In this document: positions 7,656 to 16,205 of the stretch, piece by piece
Layout: each line of letters opens with the position of its first letter
Numbering within the stretch: the first letter of the stretch is position 1
NCBI GenBank assembly: GCA_902363135.1
Contig: CABIZF010000001.1
Location: 434,001 to 498,000 of the forward strand
Direction of reading: 5' to 3'
Source: Lachnospiraceae bacterium
GTDB lineage: Bacteria > Bacillota > Clostridia > Lachnospirales > Lachnospiraceae
DNA: 64,000 bases
Position numbers and translations under genes: made by a program
Notes under the pieces: generated by a model
Database searches by the model: none
What the model saw: the letters and a program-made list of their open reading frames with translations, nothing else
Told to the model about the DNA's origin: nothing

Positions 7656-9668
7656 ATGAAATATAGACTGATAAAAGGATTGGCAGGAATTTCGGCGGTG
7701 ATGCTGCTGGCGACGGGATGTGAATCCGGAAAAAAGGCCGAGACAGAGGCGGTATCATTGGAGATCGCAGATATGGCGGTTGTCGATGAGAGCGAATCAG
7801 AATCAGAGAGCGAGACAGGCTCAGAGGCCGAAACAGAGCTGCAGACGGAGGAGCTGGATCTGAGCGAGACGGAGCCGGATAAAGCAGGGAAGAAAGACTC
7901 TGGAGCACTGGTGGAAGAGAGTGAATCAGAGACAGAAGCTACCACAGAGCCGGTACAGTCTGAGACGAAAAAGGGAAAGGCGCAAACGAAGACGACCGAG
8001 AAGGAGACCGAAGCCGAGACAGTAAAACAGACGGAGAAGGCGACATCCAAAAAGCAGTCCGGAGCGAATCAGAAGCAGTCCGAGACGGCTGCTCAGACCG
8101 AAAAGATGTCAGAAGAGACGCTGGTACAGAGCCAGTCTGAGACGACTGCGGCGGTAAAAACCGGAACGAAGCAGTCGGAGCAGACTGAGGCAGAGCAGAA
8201 GATGCAGGACGCTGGGGCGCAGACTGAGGAGAGAAAGAGCTCTGCTGTGACAGAAGCCGCGACCGAGCAGGAGACTCTGGCTGGTGAGACAAAGGATTCT
8301 GAGGCGATGACGGAGAGCGAGACAGAGTCCGAGAAACAGACAGACGTGGGTCCAGCGGGACAGTCAAAAACTGAGACTGAGACAGAAGCAGAGACGGAAA
8401 CAGCAGCTGCAACGGCGAACACAAACGGAGTGAAAAACGGTGCGGGAACCGCGTCCGGAACAGAGACAGAAAGGGAAAACAGTACAGCCCCCAGGCTTCG
8501 TGTAATCAACGACCAGATCATCGTCCGCAGCGAGGCTTCCACGGAGAGTGAGAAGCTGGCAACCCTGACGCCGGGGATGCTTGTGATTGCAATAGGGGAA
8601 GATGGCGAGTGGACACAGATTCGTTTCCAGTCGCCGGATGGCTTTGAGAATGGTTACATTAAGACGCAGTATCTGAATGAGCTGGATCAGTTGTATAAGG
8701 TAAAAGAAAAGATCAATGTCCGCAAGGAAGCAGACAAAGAGTCTGCAAAGCTTGGTGAGCTGAATGCCAGCGAGCTGGTACTTGTCACAGGGACCAAGAA
8801 ACAAGACTGGTCTGTGATTCTGTATCAGGCAGATGGAGAGACGGTAACGGCCTATGTGATGACCGAGTTTCTGGAGCCGGTAGACGTAGATACCCTCGAG
8901 AATGGTATCGTGGACGAGGAAGCACGGATTCTGCGTGAAGGACTGGAAGCGGAGAGCGAGACTGAGACAGAAACAGAAACAGAAACCGAGAGGGAAACGG
9001 AGACCGAGACGGAAACGGAGACCGAAACCGAAACGGAGACAGAGACCGAGACAGAAACCGAAACGGAGACTGAGACAGAGTCGGAAACCGAAACGGAGAC
9101 TGAGACAGAGACGGAAACCGAGGCAGCGACGGAAACAGAAACGGAGACAGAGACCGAAACGGAAGCGGTAACCGAGGCGGAGAGCGAAGCTGCGGCAGAA
9201 TCTGAGACTGAAACGGAAGTTACGTTCGCATCTTCACAGGACGCTCAGTTCGCCCTCACCAAACAGCTCTTCCCGGAGGCATCCACCGTTGGCGTCATTT
9301 ACTCCGCAGATAACAAGATGGCGAAGACCGAGCTGGCAGACTATGAGGCGCTGGCCAAGGAATATGGCTATGAGCTTGTGACGACGGAAGTGACCACTGC
9401 GGAAGATATTGACTTTGTAGCGTCGGAACTGGTCGGCGAGGTAGACGGCGTCTTCTGTATGGATGATGCGACGCTAAATGATCTGATGCAGACGATCTGT
9501 GCCTATGCGGATGAGGTAGAGATCCCGGTATTCGGTGTAAAGAAGGAGCAGGTAGAGAGCGGCTGTCTGGCAGCCTATGACGGTGCGCTTTACTGGAATG
9601 CGACGGAGGCGGGCAAGCTTGGCAAGTCCGCGGACACACTGTCTGGTAATGTAATGACGGTAGATTGA
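7656..9668 (+). CDS. Repeat-rich SH3 lipoprotein with a truncated ABC-substrate-binding-like domain
   Basis: A 670-residue predicted surface lipoprotein of unknown function. The N-terminus has a lipobox (LLATGC, Cys22). Residues 25-275 are low-complexity, rich in Glu, Thr, Ser, Gln and Lys. Two bacterial SH3 domains follow (about 280-341, RLRVINDQIIVRSEAS onward, and 345-410, KINVRKEADKESAKLGEL onward). Residues 433-518 are an almost pure Glu-Thr repeat encoded by GAGAC/GAAAC units. The last 145 residues (from QFALTKQLFPEASTVGVIYS) resemble part of the periplasmic ABC_sub_bind fold (TrpX-like), but only about half of one. AAAGGAG precedes ATG 7656. Family assignment of the C-terminal domain is tentative. 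Confidence 0.8.
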   Translation: MKYRLIKGLAGISAVMLLATGCESGKKAETEAVSLEIADMAVVDESESESESETGSEAETELQTEELDLSETEPDKAGKKDSGALVEESESETEATTEPVQSETKKGKAQTKTTEKETEAETVKQTEKATSKKQSGANQKQSETAAQTEKMSEETLVQSQSETTAAVKTGTKQSEQTEAEQKMQDAGAQTEERKSSAVTEAATEQETLAGETKDSEAMTESETESEKQTDVGPAGQSKTETETEAETETAAATANTNGVKNGAGTASGTETERENSTAPRLRVINDQIIVRSEASTESEKLATLTPGMLVIAIGEDGEWTQIRFQSPDGFENGYIKTQYLNELDQLYKVKEKINVRKEADKESAKLGELNASELVLVTGTKKQDWSVILYQADGETVTAYVMTEFLEPVDVDTLENGIVDEEARILREGLEAESETETETETETERETETETETETETETETETETETETETETESETETETETETETEAATETETETETETEAVTEAESEAAAESETETEVTFASSQDAQFALTKQLFPEASTVGVIYSADNKMAKTELADYEALAKEYGYELVTTEVTTAEDIDFVASELVGEVDGVFCMDDATLNDLMQTICAYADEVEIPVFGVKKEQVESGCLAAYDGALYWNATEAGKLGKSADTLSGNVMTVD

Positions 9669-9744
9669 GGCAATAAAGAAATCTGATAAATCAGCGAAAC
9701 ACTGTTGGTAATGTGGCAGCTGTGGATTGAGGAGATAAAAGAAG

Positions 9745-11091
9745 ATGGAAGAAAAACAGAAAGAAAGAAAGATGGCAGGATTTGATTTTCGAAAAGAAGC
9801 GGAAGGACTGCTGGACTTTATCGATAAAAGTCCGACGGTATTTCATACGGTGGCAAATGCAGCCGCTATGCTGGATGCGGCTGGCTTTTGCCGTCTTGCG
9901 GAGAGCGGGCATTGGGAACTTTCGGCAGGAAAAAAATACTATGTGACAAGAAATGGTTCCTCTCTGATTGCCTTTACGATTCCGGGCGGAGAGATCGGGC
10001 CGTTCCGGCTGTTCTGCAGCCACAATGATTCACCGACTTTTAAGGTAAAAGTAAACGCGGAGCTGGAGGGCGGTAAGGCTTATACGAAGCTCAATGTCGA
10101 GCAGTACGGAGGAGCATTGCGCGCGCCGTGGTTTGACCGCCCACTTTCGGTTGCGGGACGTGTACTGGTACAAAACGGAACTGCGATCGAGACAAAGCTG
10201 ATCTGCATCGACCGGGATCTGCTCATGATTCCGAGTGTTGCAATTCATATGAACCGGGATGCGAATGAAGGGGCCTCCTACAATGTACAGAATGATATGT
10301 GTCCGGTATTCGGGGATGCGGATGCAAAGGGCGGATGGAAGAAGCTGATCGCGCAGGAGACGGGCGTGGACGAGGAGCAGGTGCTGGACATGGATCTTTT
10401 CCTCTACAATCGTCAGCACGGCACATTTGTCGGATTGAATGAGGAGTATCTTGCTGCACCGCGGCTGGATGATCTGCAGTGTATGTACGGTTCTCTGCGC
10501 GGTTTCCTTGAGGCAGATGCGAAGTCCGGCATTCCGGTATACTGTGCGTTTGACAATGAGGAGACCGGCAGTGTTTCCCGTCAGGGCGCAGCCTCTACCT
10601 TTTTGCATGATGTGCTCGTGCGGATCTGTGCGGCGTCAGGCGGTGTGCAGGAGGATTACCTGCGGGCAGTGGCAGGCAGCTTTATGATCTCCGGTGACAA
10701 TGCACATGCCGTACATCCAAATCATCCGGAAAAGGCAGACCCGGTGAACCGGCCACAGATGAATCAGGGAGTTGTTGTAAAGTTCAATGCGAACCAGAAA
10801 TATACTTCAGATGCAAGGAGCGGTGCAGTACTGCGCATGCTCTGCGCCCGGGCAGGTGTACCATGTCAGAATTACACGAACCGTTCAGATATGGCAGGCG
10901 GTTCCACACTCGGCAACATTTCCAATACACAGGTATCCCTGCAGGCGGTTGACATCGGCATGCCGCAGCTCGCGATGCACTCGTCCTGCGAAATGGCAGG
11001 CGCCAAAGACACGGCATACCTCGCTGCTCTCGCAAAAGAATTTTTCGAGGCAAAGCTGGTTGTGACGGACGAGGAGATTCGGATTTCCTGA
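9745..11091 (+). CDS. apeB: M18 family aspartyl aminopeptidase
   Basis: Cytosolic dizinc aminopeptidase that removes acidic N-terminal residues. The 448-residue protein is family length and has the metal and catalytic motifs in order: FCSHNDSPTFKV near residue 92, CAFDNEETGSVSRQGA near 268, SGDNAHAVHPNHPEK near 314 and the C-terminal DIGMPQLAMHSSCEM. ATG 9745 has GAGGAG upstream; ATG 9772 is a possible alternative. It stands alone between the SH3 lipoprotein and a branched repeat, with no clear operon partner. The gene symbol follows the name used for bacterial M18 members. Confidence 0.92.
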   Translation: MEEKQKERKMAGFDFRKEAEGLLDFIDKSPTVFHTVANAAAMLDAAGFCRLAESGHWELSAGKKYYVTRNGSSLIAFTIPGGEIGPFRLFCSHNDSPTFKVKVNAELEGGKAYTKLNVEQYGGALRAPWFDRPLSVAGRVLVQNGTAIETKLICIDRDLLMIPSVAIHMNRDANEGASYNVQNDMCPVFGDADAKGGWKKLIAQETGVDEEQVLDMDLFLYNRQHGTFVGLNEEYLAAPRLDDLQCMYGSLRGFLEADAKSGIPVYCAFDNEETGSVSRQGAASTFLHDVLVRICAASGGVQEDYLRAVAGSFMISGDNAHAVHPNHPEKADPVNRPQMNQGVVVKFNANQKYTSDARSGAVLRMLCARAGVPCQNYTNRSDMAGGSTLGNISNTQVSLQAVDIGMPQLAMHSSCEMAGAKDTAYLAALAKEFFEAKLVVTDEEIRIS

Positions 11092-11122
11092 TACAATCAA
11101 ACTTATAGCAATTCAACTTTTT

Positions 11123-11357
11123 AACCGAATCAAGCAAGTCCCCTGCTTCAATTGCGCAAAGCAATAAGCAGTGGGTTGGGACTTGCTTGTATCAGGAGTG
11201 GTACAAGCCACTCCTGATAAGCTGCGAAGCAGCTATTCGGTTATGACATATCATAAGGAGGGACCCGCTTGCGGGAGGATCCCTTGTGATTCTGCAAGTA
11301 GCGAAGCTAGGCCCTGTCAGCAGAGCTGCAGGGATGGATTGCGAATATCTGCTTGAC
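11123..11357 (+). repeat. Branched palindromic repeat, full copy 1
   Basis: A four-way-junction-like palindrome. An outer stem AACCGAAT (11123-11130)/ATTCGGTT (11235-11242) encloses three hairpins: CAAGCAAGTCCC (11131)/GGGACTTGCTTG (to 11189), ATCAGGAGTGG/CCACTCCTGAT (11191-11218) and AGCTGC-GAA-GCAGCT (11220-11234). A tail to about 11357 holds further stems (CCCGC/GCGGG; CCCTG/CAGGG) and ends GATTGCGAATATCTGCTT. The 120-base junction is identical, in inverted orientation, at 35959-36078. Small ORFs across it follow the palindromes and are not genes. It fills the gap between apeB and the MATE gene. Confidence 0.88.
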
Positions 11358-11431
11358 TGAAAAGCGGTGAATTGCATATCGCAAAGATGTCGTTTGAATT
11401 GCGATAAACGATTTTTGGAAGGAATATAATC

Positions 11432-12775
11432 ATGTCGAAAGATGAATATTTGATCACAGATCCACCACTTAAAGCGCTGACTGTTTTTGCGATGCCGATG
11501 ATCCTTGGCAGCTTTTTTCAACAAGTATACAATATGGCCGATTCCATAATAGTTGGTCAATTTGTTGGCTCCTCGGCACTTGCGGCTGTTGGTGCTTGTG
11601 CTGCACTGACCAATGTTTTTATTTGTGTGGCGCTTGGTGCTGGTGTGGGCGCAGGTGTGCTTGTAAGCCGCTATTTTGGTGCAAAAAATTATGGTAAAAT
11701 GAAAACCATTGTGTCAACGTCCCTGATCAGCTTTTTGATCTTAAGCGTTGTCCTTGGTGTCTTTGGCTTTTGCTTTTCCCGTTTCATGATGAGCGGATTA
11801 CAGACCCCTGCCGATATATTGGAAGAAGCAGTATTGTATCTGCGTGTTTACTTTGTGGGTTTCCCGTTTCTATTCATGTACAACATTCTTTCCACCATGT
11901 TCACTTCCATCGGTGAATCCAAAATCCCGTTGGGACTGCTGATATTCTCATCTATCCTGAATATTTTTATGGATCTCTGGATGGTGGCTGGTCTTGGTCT
12001 GGGGGTGTTTGGTGCAGCCCTTGCGACCTTGATCGCACAAGGAATTTCTGCCGTGTTTTCGTTTTTGATCTTTCTGTCTCGGATGCGGCAATACAAGAGC
12101 TCCTTTAGCAGGTTCGACCGGCAGGAGCTGTATTCCATGCTTCGCATTGCGGTACCATCGGTTTTGCAGCAGTCCACAGTGTCTATCGGTATGATGATCG
12201 TGCAGGCAGTGGTAAATCCCTTCGGCACACAGGCACTTGCCGGGTATGCGGCAACGATGCGGGTAGAAAATGTTTTTTCGCTGATCTTCGTATCCATCGG
12301 CAATGCAGTTTCGCCGTTTGTATCCCAGAATCTTGGCGCAAAGAAAATTGAGCGTATCAAAAAAGGTTATCATGCTGCACTGGTGTTGGATCTATGCTTT
12401 GCAGTTCTTGCTTTCGTGGTCATTGAAACACTGCACACACAGATTTCCTCGTTGTTCTTGGGAAAAGACGGAACCGCGTTGGCCTATCAGGTGTCCGGTG
12501 ATTATATGAGATGGCTTGGTTACTTTTTCATCTTCATGGGCATCAAGATGGCAACTGATGGCGTTCTTCGCGGACTTGGAATCATGCGGCCGTTTCTTAT
12601 TGCAAATATGGTAAACCTTGCAATCCGCTTGTCTGTTGCTTTGATTTGTGCACCGCGTTTTGGCATTGCTTTTGTTTGGCTTGCAGTCCCGGCAGGTTGG
12701 CTTGCAAACTTTCTTATTTCCTATGCGGCGCTCAGAAGATCGTGGCCAGAGGATAAAGCAGCGGTATCTCAATGA
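11432..12775 (+). CDS. MATE family multidrug efflux transporter
   Basis: A 447-residue, 12-helix Na+- or H+-driven exporter of the MATE family (DinF/NorM-like branch), likely for drugs or cationic metabolites; substrate not predictable. The N-terminal half has the typical MPMILGSFFQQVYNMADSII helix followed by VGQFVGSSALAAVGA, and a similar pattern recurs in the second half (IAVPSVLQQSTVSIGMMIVQ), reflecting the two-bundle duplication. GGAAGG precedes ATG 11432. Codon choice looks less GC-biased at third positions than its neighbours. It is flanked by branched repeats and IS remnants, so it may be an acquired gene; that is inference. Confidence 0.92.
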   Translation: MSKDEYLITDPPLKALTVFAMPMILGSFFQQVYNMADSIIVGQFVGSSALAAVGACAALTNVFICVALGAGVGAGVLVSRYFGAKNYGKMKTIVSTSLISFLILSVVLGVFGFCFSRFMMSGLQTPADILEEAVLYLRVYFVGFPFLFMYNILSTMFTSIGESKIPLGLLIFSSILNIFMDLWMVAGLGLGVFGAALATLIAQGISAVFSFLIFLSRMRQYKSSFSRFDRQELYSMLRIAVPSVLQQSTVSIGMMIVQAVVNPFGTQALAGYAATMRVENVFSLIFVSIGNAVSPFVSQNLGAKKIERIKKGYHAALVLDLCFAVLAFVVIETLHTQISSLFLGKDGTALAYQVSGDYMRWLGYFFIFMGIKMATDGVLRGLGIMRPFLIANMVNLAIRLSVALICAPRFGIAFVWLAVPAGWLANFLISYAALRRSWPEDKAAVSQ

Positions 12776-12816
12776 TTTCATGCAGTGGAGAGGTGCTTTG
12801 TTCTGACGGTATTTTT

Positions 12817-13035
12817 ATGAAATACAGTTATGAGTACAAAAAGCAATGCGTGGAATTGTATCGACAAGGAAAATGGCCAGAAACACCAGTGGGAGAAAAA
12901 CAGAAAAATTTTCACAAGACGATACGGAAGTGGGCTCGCATGGAAGAAACCTGTGGTCCAGAGGTTCTGCACCATAAGAGTCAAAACAAAGTGTGGACAG
13001 TAGAAGAAAAATACGAGCTGGTGGCTAAGGTGTTC
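12817..13035 (+). pseudogene. IS3-type transposase OrfA, truncated
   Basis: ATG 12817 begins MKYSYEYKKQCVELYRQGKW and continues with a helix-turn-helix segment ending WTVEEKYELVAKV. This is the N-terminus of the OrfA-type protein found in Clostridial IS3-family elements. Homology stops near 13035; the frame then runs through unrelated residues to a stop at 13071, right where a branched repeat begins. No OrfB or DDE domain is present nearby. A dead remnant. Confidence 0.75.
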
Positions 13036-13069
13036 GATACATTTATCTTCCACCGTATAGTCCTGATTT

Positions 13070-13230
13070 GAACGCAGATAAGCATTCCCCCGCTTCAAGT
13101 GCGCGGAGCACTAAGCAGCGGGTGAGGGGGGATGCTTATGTCAGTGGGAGTTGAAAGCTCCCACTGACAGGTCGCGAAGCGACTGCGTTCATGAGCAAGT
13201 AGCGAAGCGGATTGCGAATGTCCGCTTTAC
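13070..13230 (+). repeat. Branched palindromic repeat, full copy 2
   Basis: Same plan as copy 1 with different stems. Outer stem GAACGCA (13070-13076)/TGCGTTC (13184-13190) encloses ATAAGCAT...ATGCTTAT (13078-13139), GTCAGTGGGAG/CTCCCACTGAC (13140-13168, 11 perfect pairs) and GTCGC-GAA-GCGAC (13171-13183). The tail AGTAGCGAAGCGGATTGCGA then GTCCGCTTTAC ends at 13230. Within hairpin 1 an inner stem AGTGC/GCACT corresponds to ATTGC/GCAAT in copy 1. It sits exactly between two transposase remnants. Confidence 0.88.
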
Positions 13231-13387
13231 TCCCATTGAAAAACTTTGGTCGAAAGTGAAGGCTTTCCTGCGTAAATTCAAGGCACGAACGCTGGATGCT
13301 CTTCCGAACGCGATCCAATGTGCTTTTCAAGCTGTTTCGCCTTCTGACTGCTCAGGCTGGTTCAAAGCTTGTGATTATTTGCACTAA
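13231..13387 (+). pseudogene. IS630-family transposase, C-terminal remnant
   Basis: From about 13231 the frame reads PIEKLWSKVKAFLRKFKART, then ALPNAIQCAF and SPSDCSGWFKACDY before the stop at 13387. This is the C-terminal end of an IS630/Tc1-type DDE transposase (the [N]PIExxWs motif carries the last catalytic acidic residue). Everything upstream is replaced by the branched repeat, with which it is fused in frame. No intact copy is in the window. Confidence 0.78.
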
Positions 13388-13403
13388 TTCATGGGATTGC
13401 TAT

Positions 13404-13446
13404 AAAAAGCCAAAAGATCTGTATTAAATGATCTTTTGGCTTTTTT
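13404..13446. terminator. Bidirectional intrinsic terminator
   Basis: AAAAAGCCAAAAGATC (13404-13419) pairs with GATCTTTTGGCTTTTT (13430-13445), with T-runs on both strands. It ends minus-strand aroA and any transcription leaving the IS remnants on the plus strand. Confidence 0.88.
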
Positions 13447-13471
13447 AATACAAAGTTTTTATACGAAGCTT

Positions 13472-14752
13472 TTATACCGTCCCCAGCCCCTCCAGATCCG
13501 TATAAAATCCAGGATAGCTGATCTTTACGCAGTCAGCGTCCTGAATCTTGGTCTCGCCGTCTGCGGCTAAGGCAGCGACAGCGAAGCTCATCGCAATGCG
13601 ATGATCCAGATGCGGATTGATGGTGGCGCCGTGCAGTGGTCTGCCGCCGTGGATAATCATTCCGTCGTCAGTCGGTTCGACATCTGCGCCCATACGCTTC
13701 AGATTTTCGGTCATGACAGCAATACGGTCAGACTCCTTGACCTTGAGCTCGGCAGCGTCCTTTATGACGGTTGTCCCTTCTGCAAAGGCGGCGAGCACGG
13801 CAATGACCGGAAGCTCGTCGATCAGGGTCGGGATCAGCTCCCCCTCTATCGTTGTGGCATGCAAAGAAGAGGAACGGATCAGCAGATCGGCACATGGCTC
13901 TGCGCCGCCGGTGCTTTCATTTATGAGAGTGACATCGCCGCCCATCGCGCGGACGACACGCAGCATGCCGTCACGGGTCGGATTGATGCCGACATTTTTC
14001 AGAAGTACCTCAGAGCCCGGTACGAGCAATGCTGCAGCGATAAAGTAGGCGGCGGAAGAGATGTCGCCGGGTACGTTGACCTTCTGTCCAGTCAGCCTTG
14101 GATCCGGAAGAACCGTGGAAGTCGTGCCCTCACATTGGATATCCGCGCCAAAGTAGCGAAGCATCAGCTCGGAGTGATTGCGGGATATAGCAGGCTCAGT
14201 CACAGAGGTCGGAGCATCTGCATACAGTCCGGCGAGCAGCACACACGATTTGACCTGCGCAGAGGCAACCGGTGAGAGGTAATGGATGCCATGTAGCGGG
14301 CTTCCTTTGATCTGAAGCGGTGCGCAGCCGTTTTCATGAACAGAAGCGATCGAAGCGCCCATCTGTGAAAGCGGCGTCATGACACGCTTCATCGGACGCT
14401 TCTGGATCGAAGTGTCGCCGGTGATCGTAGAATCAAATGGCTGTCCGGCGAGGATGCCGGAGAGCAGCCGTACAGTCGTGCCGCTGTTTCCTGCGTCGAT
14501 GATGCCGGACGGCCGGGTGAGTCCATGCAGCCCTTTTCCGTGAACGACGACAGAAGTGCCGTTTTGCTCAACTAAGATGCCCATCTGCCGGAAACAGCTG
14601 ATCGTGGAAAGGCAGTCTGCTCCGGTGAGAAAATTTTCCGCTTCTGTGATGCCTTCCGAGAGTGCTCCGAACATCACACTGCGGTGCGAAATCGATTTGT
14701 CGCCCGGGACTGCGAGCTCTCCGCGCAGCGGGCCATGTTTCTGAATAACCAT
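13472..14752 (-). CDS. aroA: 3-phosphoshikimate 1-carboxyvinyltransferase (EPSP synthase)
   Basis: Sixth step of the shikimate pathway: transfers enolpyruvate from PEP to shikimate 3-phosphate. The 426-residue protein begins MVIQKHGPLRGELAVPGDKS and continues ISHR, with the LxAGNSGTTVRLLSG-type motif (DAGNSGTTVRLLSGIL), the DELPVIAVLAAFAEG loop and KVKESDRIAVMTENLKRMG near 340. An ORF start at 14776 would run into tyrA; ATG 14752 follows AAAGGAG and gives the normal N-terminus. It lies directly downstream of tyrA on the same strand (11 bases between stop and start), so the two probably form an operon feeding aromatic amino-acid synthesis. Confidence 0.95.
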   Translation of the reverse strand: MVIQKHGPLRGELAVPGDKSISHRSVMFGALSEGITEAENFLTGADCLSTISCFRQMGILVEQNGTSVVVHGKGLHGLTRPSGIIDAGNSGTTVRLLSGILAGQPFDSTITGDTSIQKRPMKRVMTPLSQMGASIASVHENGCAPLQIKGSPLHGIHYLSPVASAQVKSCVLLAGLYADAPTSVTEPAISRNHSELMLRYFGADIQCEGTTSTVLPDPRLTGQKVNVPGDISSAAYFIAAALLVPGSEVLLKNVGINPTRDGMLRVVRAMGGDVTLINESTGGAEPCADLLIRSSSLHATTIEGELIPTLIDELPVIAVLAAFAEGTTVIKDAAELKVKESDRIAVMTENLKRMGADVEPTDDGMIIHGGRPLHGATINPHLDHRIAMSFAVAALAADGETKIQDADCVKISYPGFYTDLEGLGTV

Positions 14753-14763
14753 GTAACTCCTTT

Positions 14764-15864
14764 CTATCGTACCCACACCTGATAACGGTGCTGCCGGAGT
14801 ACGTCTGAAGCACGCAGCGACGGCTCCTCCTCATAGAATTCGATCTGAAGCACGCCCTCCTCGAATTCCCGGTTGTGTACAATGCCGATGTTCTTAATAC
14901 TGATGCCGTTGACCGCGAGCGTTGTGGCGATCGTGGCGATCGCTCCGGATTCATCGATGATATCGCAGAAGACCCGATATGTCTTCTTGATGCTGCCGAG
15001 TGAACGGGAAGAAAAGGAATCACGGTAATTCCGGGAGCGCGCGAACATCTGATTGATCGCAGCGCTGTTGCCGGCATTCATTTCCTGCCGGGATTCCTCA
15101 AGTAATGCGACAAAGGTGTCCATGACTCTGGAAATATTGTCGTGATTTTCAATACAGATCTGCTCCCACATCTCAGGGGAAGACGACGCGATCCGCGTGA
15201 TGTCCTTGAAACCTCCGGCAGCGAGCATTTTCATCATTTCCTCTCTGGAATCAAGGTCGTGCACGGTATTGACGAGTGCAGCGGCGATGAGGTGCGGCAG
15301 ATGGCTGATGGCAGCGGTCGCATAGTCATGCTCCCTGTAGTTTAAGATGACCGGAAGTGCGCCGAACTGCTGTACCGTCTGGCGATACCAGTCGATTTTC
15401 TCCTGCGCCGTATCCTTCGACGGTGTGATAATATAGTAAGCGTTTTCAAATAAATGTGCCTGCGCATGGGCAAAGCCGGACTTTTCCGAGCCTGTCATCG
15501 GATGTCCGCCGATAAATCGTCCGTCCAGCCCCATTTCAGAGGCGGCCAGGTGGATGTCTGTTTTGACACTGCCGACATCGGTAAGGATGCAGTCAGGAGA
15601 GACGATATCCTTCAGAACGCGCAGGGCGGAAATATTCGTTGCGACCGGTGCACATAAAAAAATGCAGCTGCATGTGGCAAACTGCGGGTCATCCACGGAA
15701 GAACAGGCTGCGTCGACAGCCTGTGCCTTCAGGGCTTCCTCGAGTGTCGCGCGGGTACGCGTATAGGCAAGGATCCGGCAGGATGGATCGGTGCGTTTTA
15801 ACGCCTTTGCGAGCGAGCCGCCGATCAGTCCGAGGCCAATAAATCCATAAGTATTCTGTTCCAT
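14764..15864 (-). CDS. tyrA: Prephenate dehydrogenase with C-terminal ACT domain
   Basis: NAD-dependent oxidative decarboxylation of prephenate to 4-hydroxyphenylpyruvate in tyrosine synthesis. The N-terminal Rossmann motif is GFIGLGLIGGSLAKAL (about residues 7-22). The catalytic-domain motifs TDVGSVKTDIH and FIGGHPMTGSEKSGF follow. An ACT domain occupies roughly residues 295-366 (YRVFCDIIDESGAIATIATT onward), suggesting tyrosine feedback control. The 366-residue length fits the monofunctional Gram-positive type. ATG 15864 has GGAAAGGA about a dozen bases upstream. It is first in a two-gene minus-strand operon with aroA. Confidence 0.94.
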   Translation of the reverse strand: MEQNTYGFIGLGLIGGSLAKALKRTDPSCRILAYTRTRATLEEALKAQAVDAACSSVDDPQFATCSCIFLCAPVATNISALRVLKDIVSPDCILTDVGSVKTDIHLAASEMGLDGRFIGGHPMTGSEKSGFAHAQAHLFENAYYIITPSKDTAQEKIDWYRQTVQQFGALPVILNYREHDYATAAISHLPHLIAAALVNTVHDLDSREEMMKMLAAGGFKDITRIASSSPEMWEQICIENHDNISRVMDTFVALLEESRQEMNAGNSAAINQMFARSRNYRDSFSSRSLGSIKKTYRVFCDIIDESGAIATIATTLAVNGISIKNIGIVHNREFEEGVLQIEFYEEEPSLRASDVLRQHRYQVWVR

Positions 15865-16205
15865 AATCAGTCGTTATCCTTTCCAGAGCAAACAACTCTA
15901 AAGTGTGTTCTTATTTTACTATCCACTTCCCGGTATGTCAACAAAAGAATTTAACGCTTTAAAGGATAAAATTGATTTAAAAATCTGAAAAAATAAAACA
16001 ACTATAGACAGCAAGTGGTGAATTGTACTGAATTGTGTATAAAAAACATACTTTATATAGCGAATGAACCTATGGCATTTGTTTTGATAAATAAAAACAT
16101 TGTTAAATTTGAATGAAATGCTTGAAATTTTCGAAAAATTTTAGTAGAATATGGACATGTGGATTTGTTGTGACCACGGACTAACTAGTATTGGAGGAAA
16201 AAGCT
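15865..16205. promoter_or_regulatory. AT-rich divergent intergenic region with fusA-like promoter
   Basis: This 340-base, AT-rich gap separates divergent tyrA and the EF-G-like gene. TTGAAA (16122-16127) and TAGAAT (16145-16150), 17 bases apart, make a good plus-strand promoter about 55 bases ahead of ATG 16206. No clear tyrA promoter, T-box or riboswitch fold was recognised. Confidence 0.6.

Noticed and set aside
11171..11356. Short frames inside the branched repeats (also 35803-36009 and 31193-31456)
   Set aside because: They translate palindromic stems, differ between copies and lack ribosome sites; the conserved property is base pairing, not protein.
12772..13071. Intact 99-residue gene after the MATE exporter
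   Set aside because: The first 15 codons have no ribosome site and the last residues are unrelated to the transposase family; better described as a truncated OrfA beginning at 12817.
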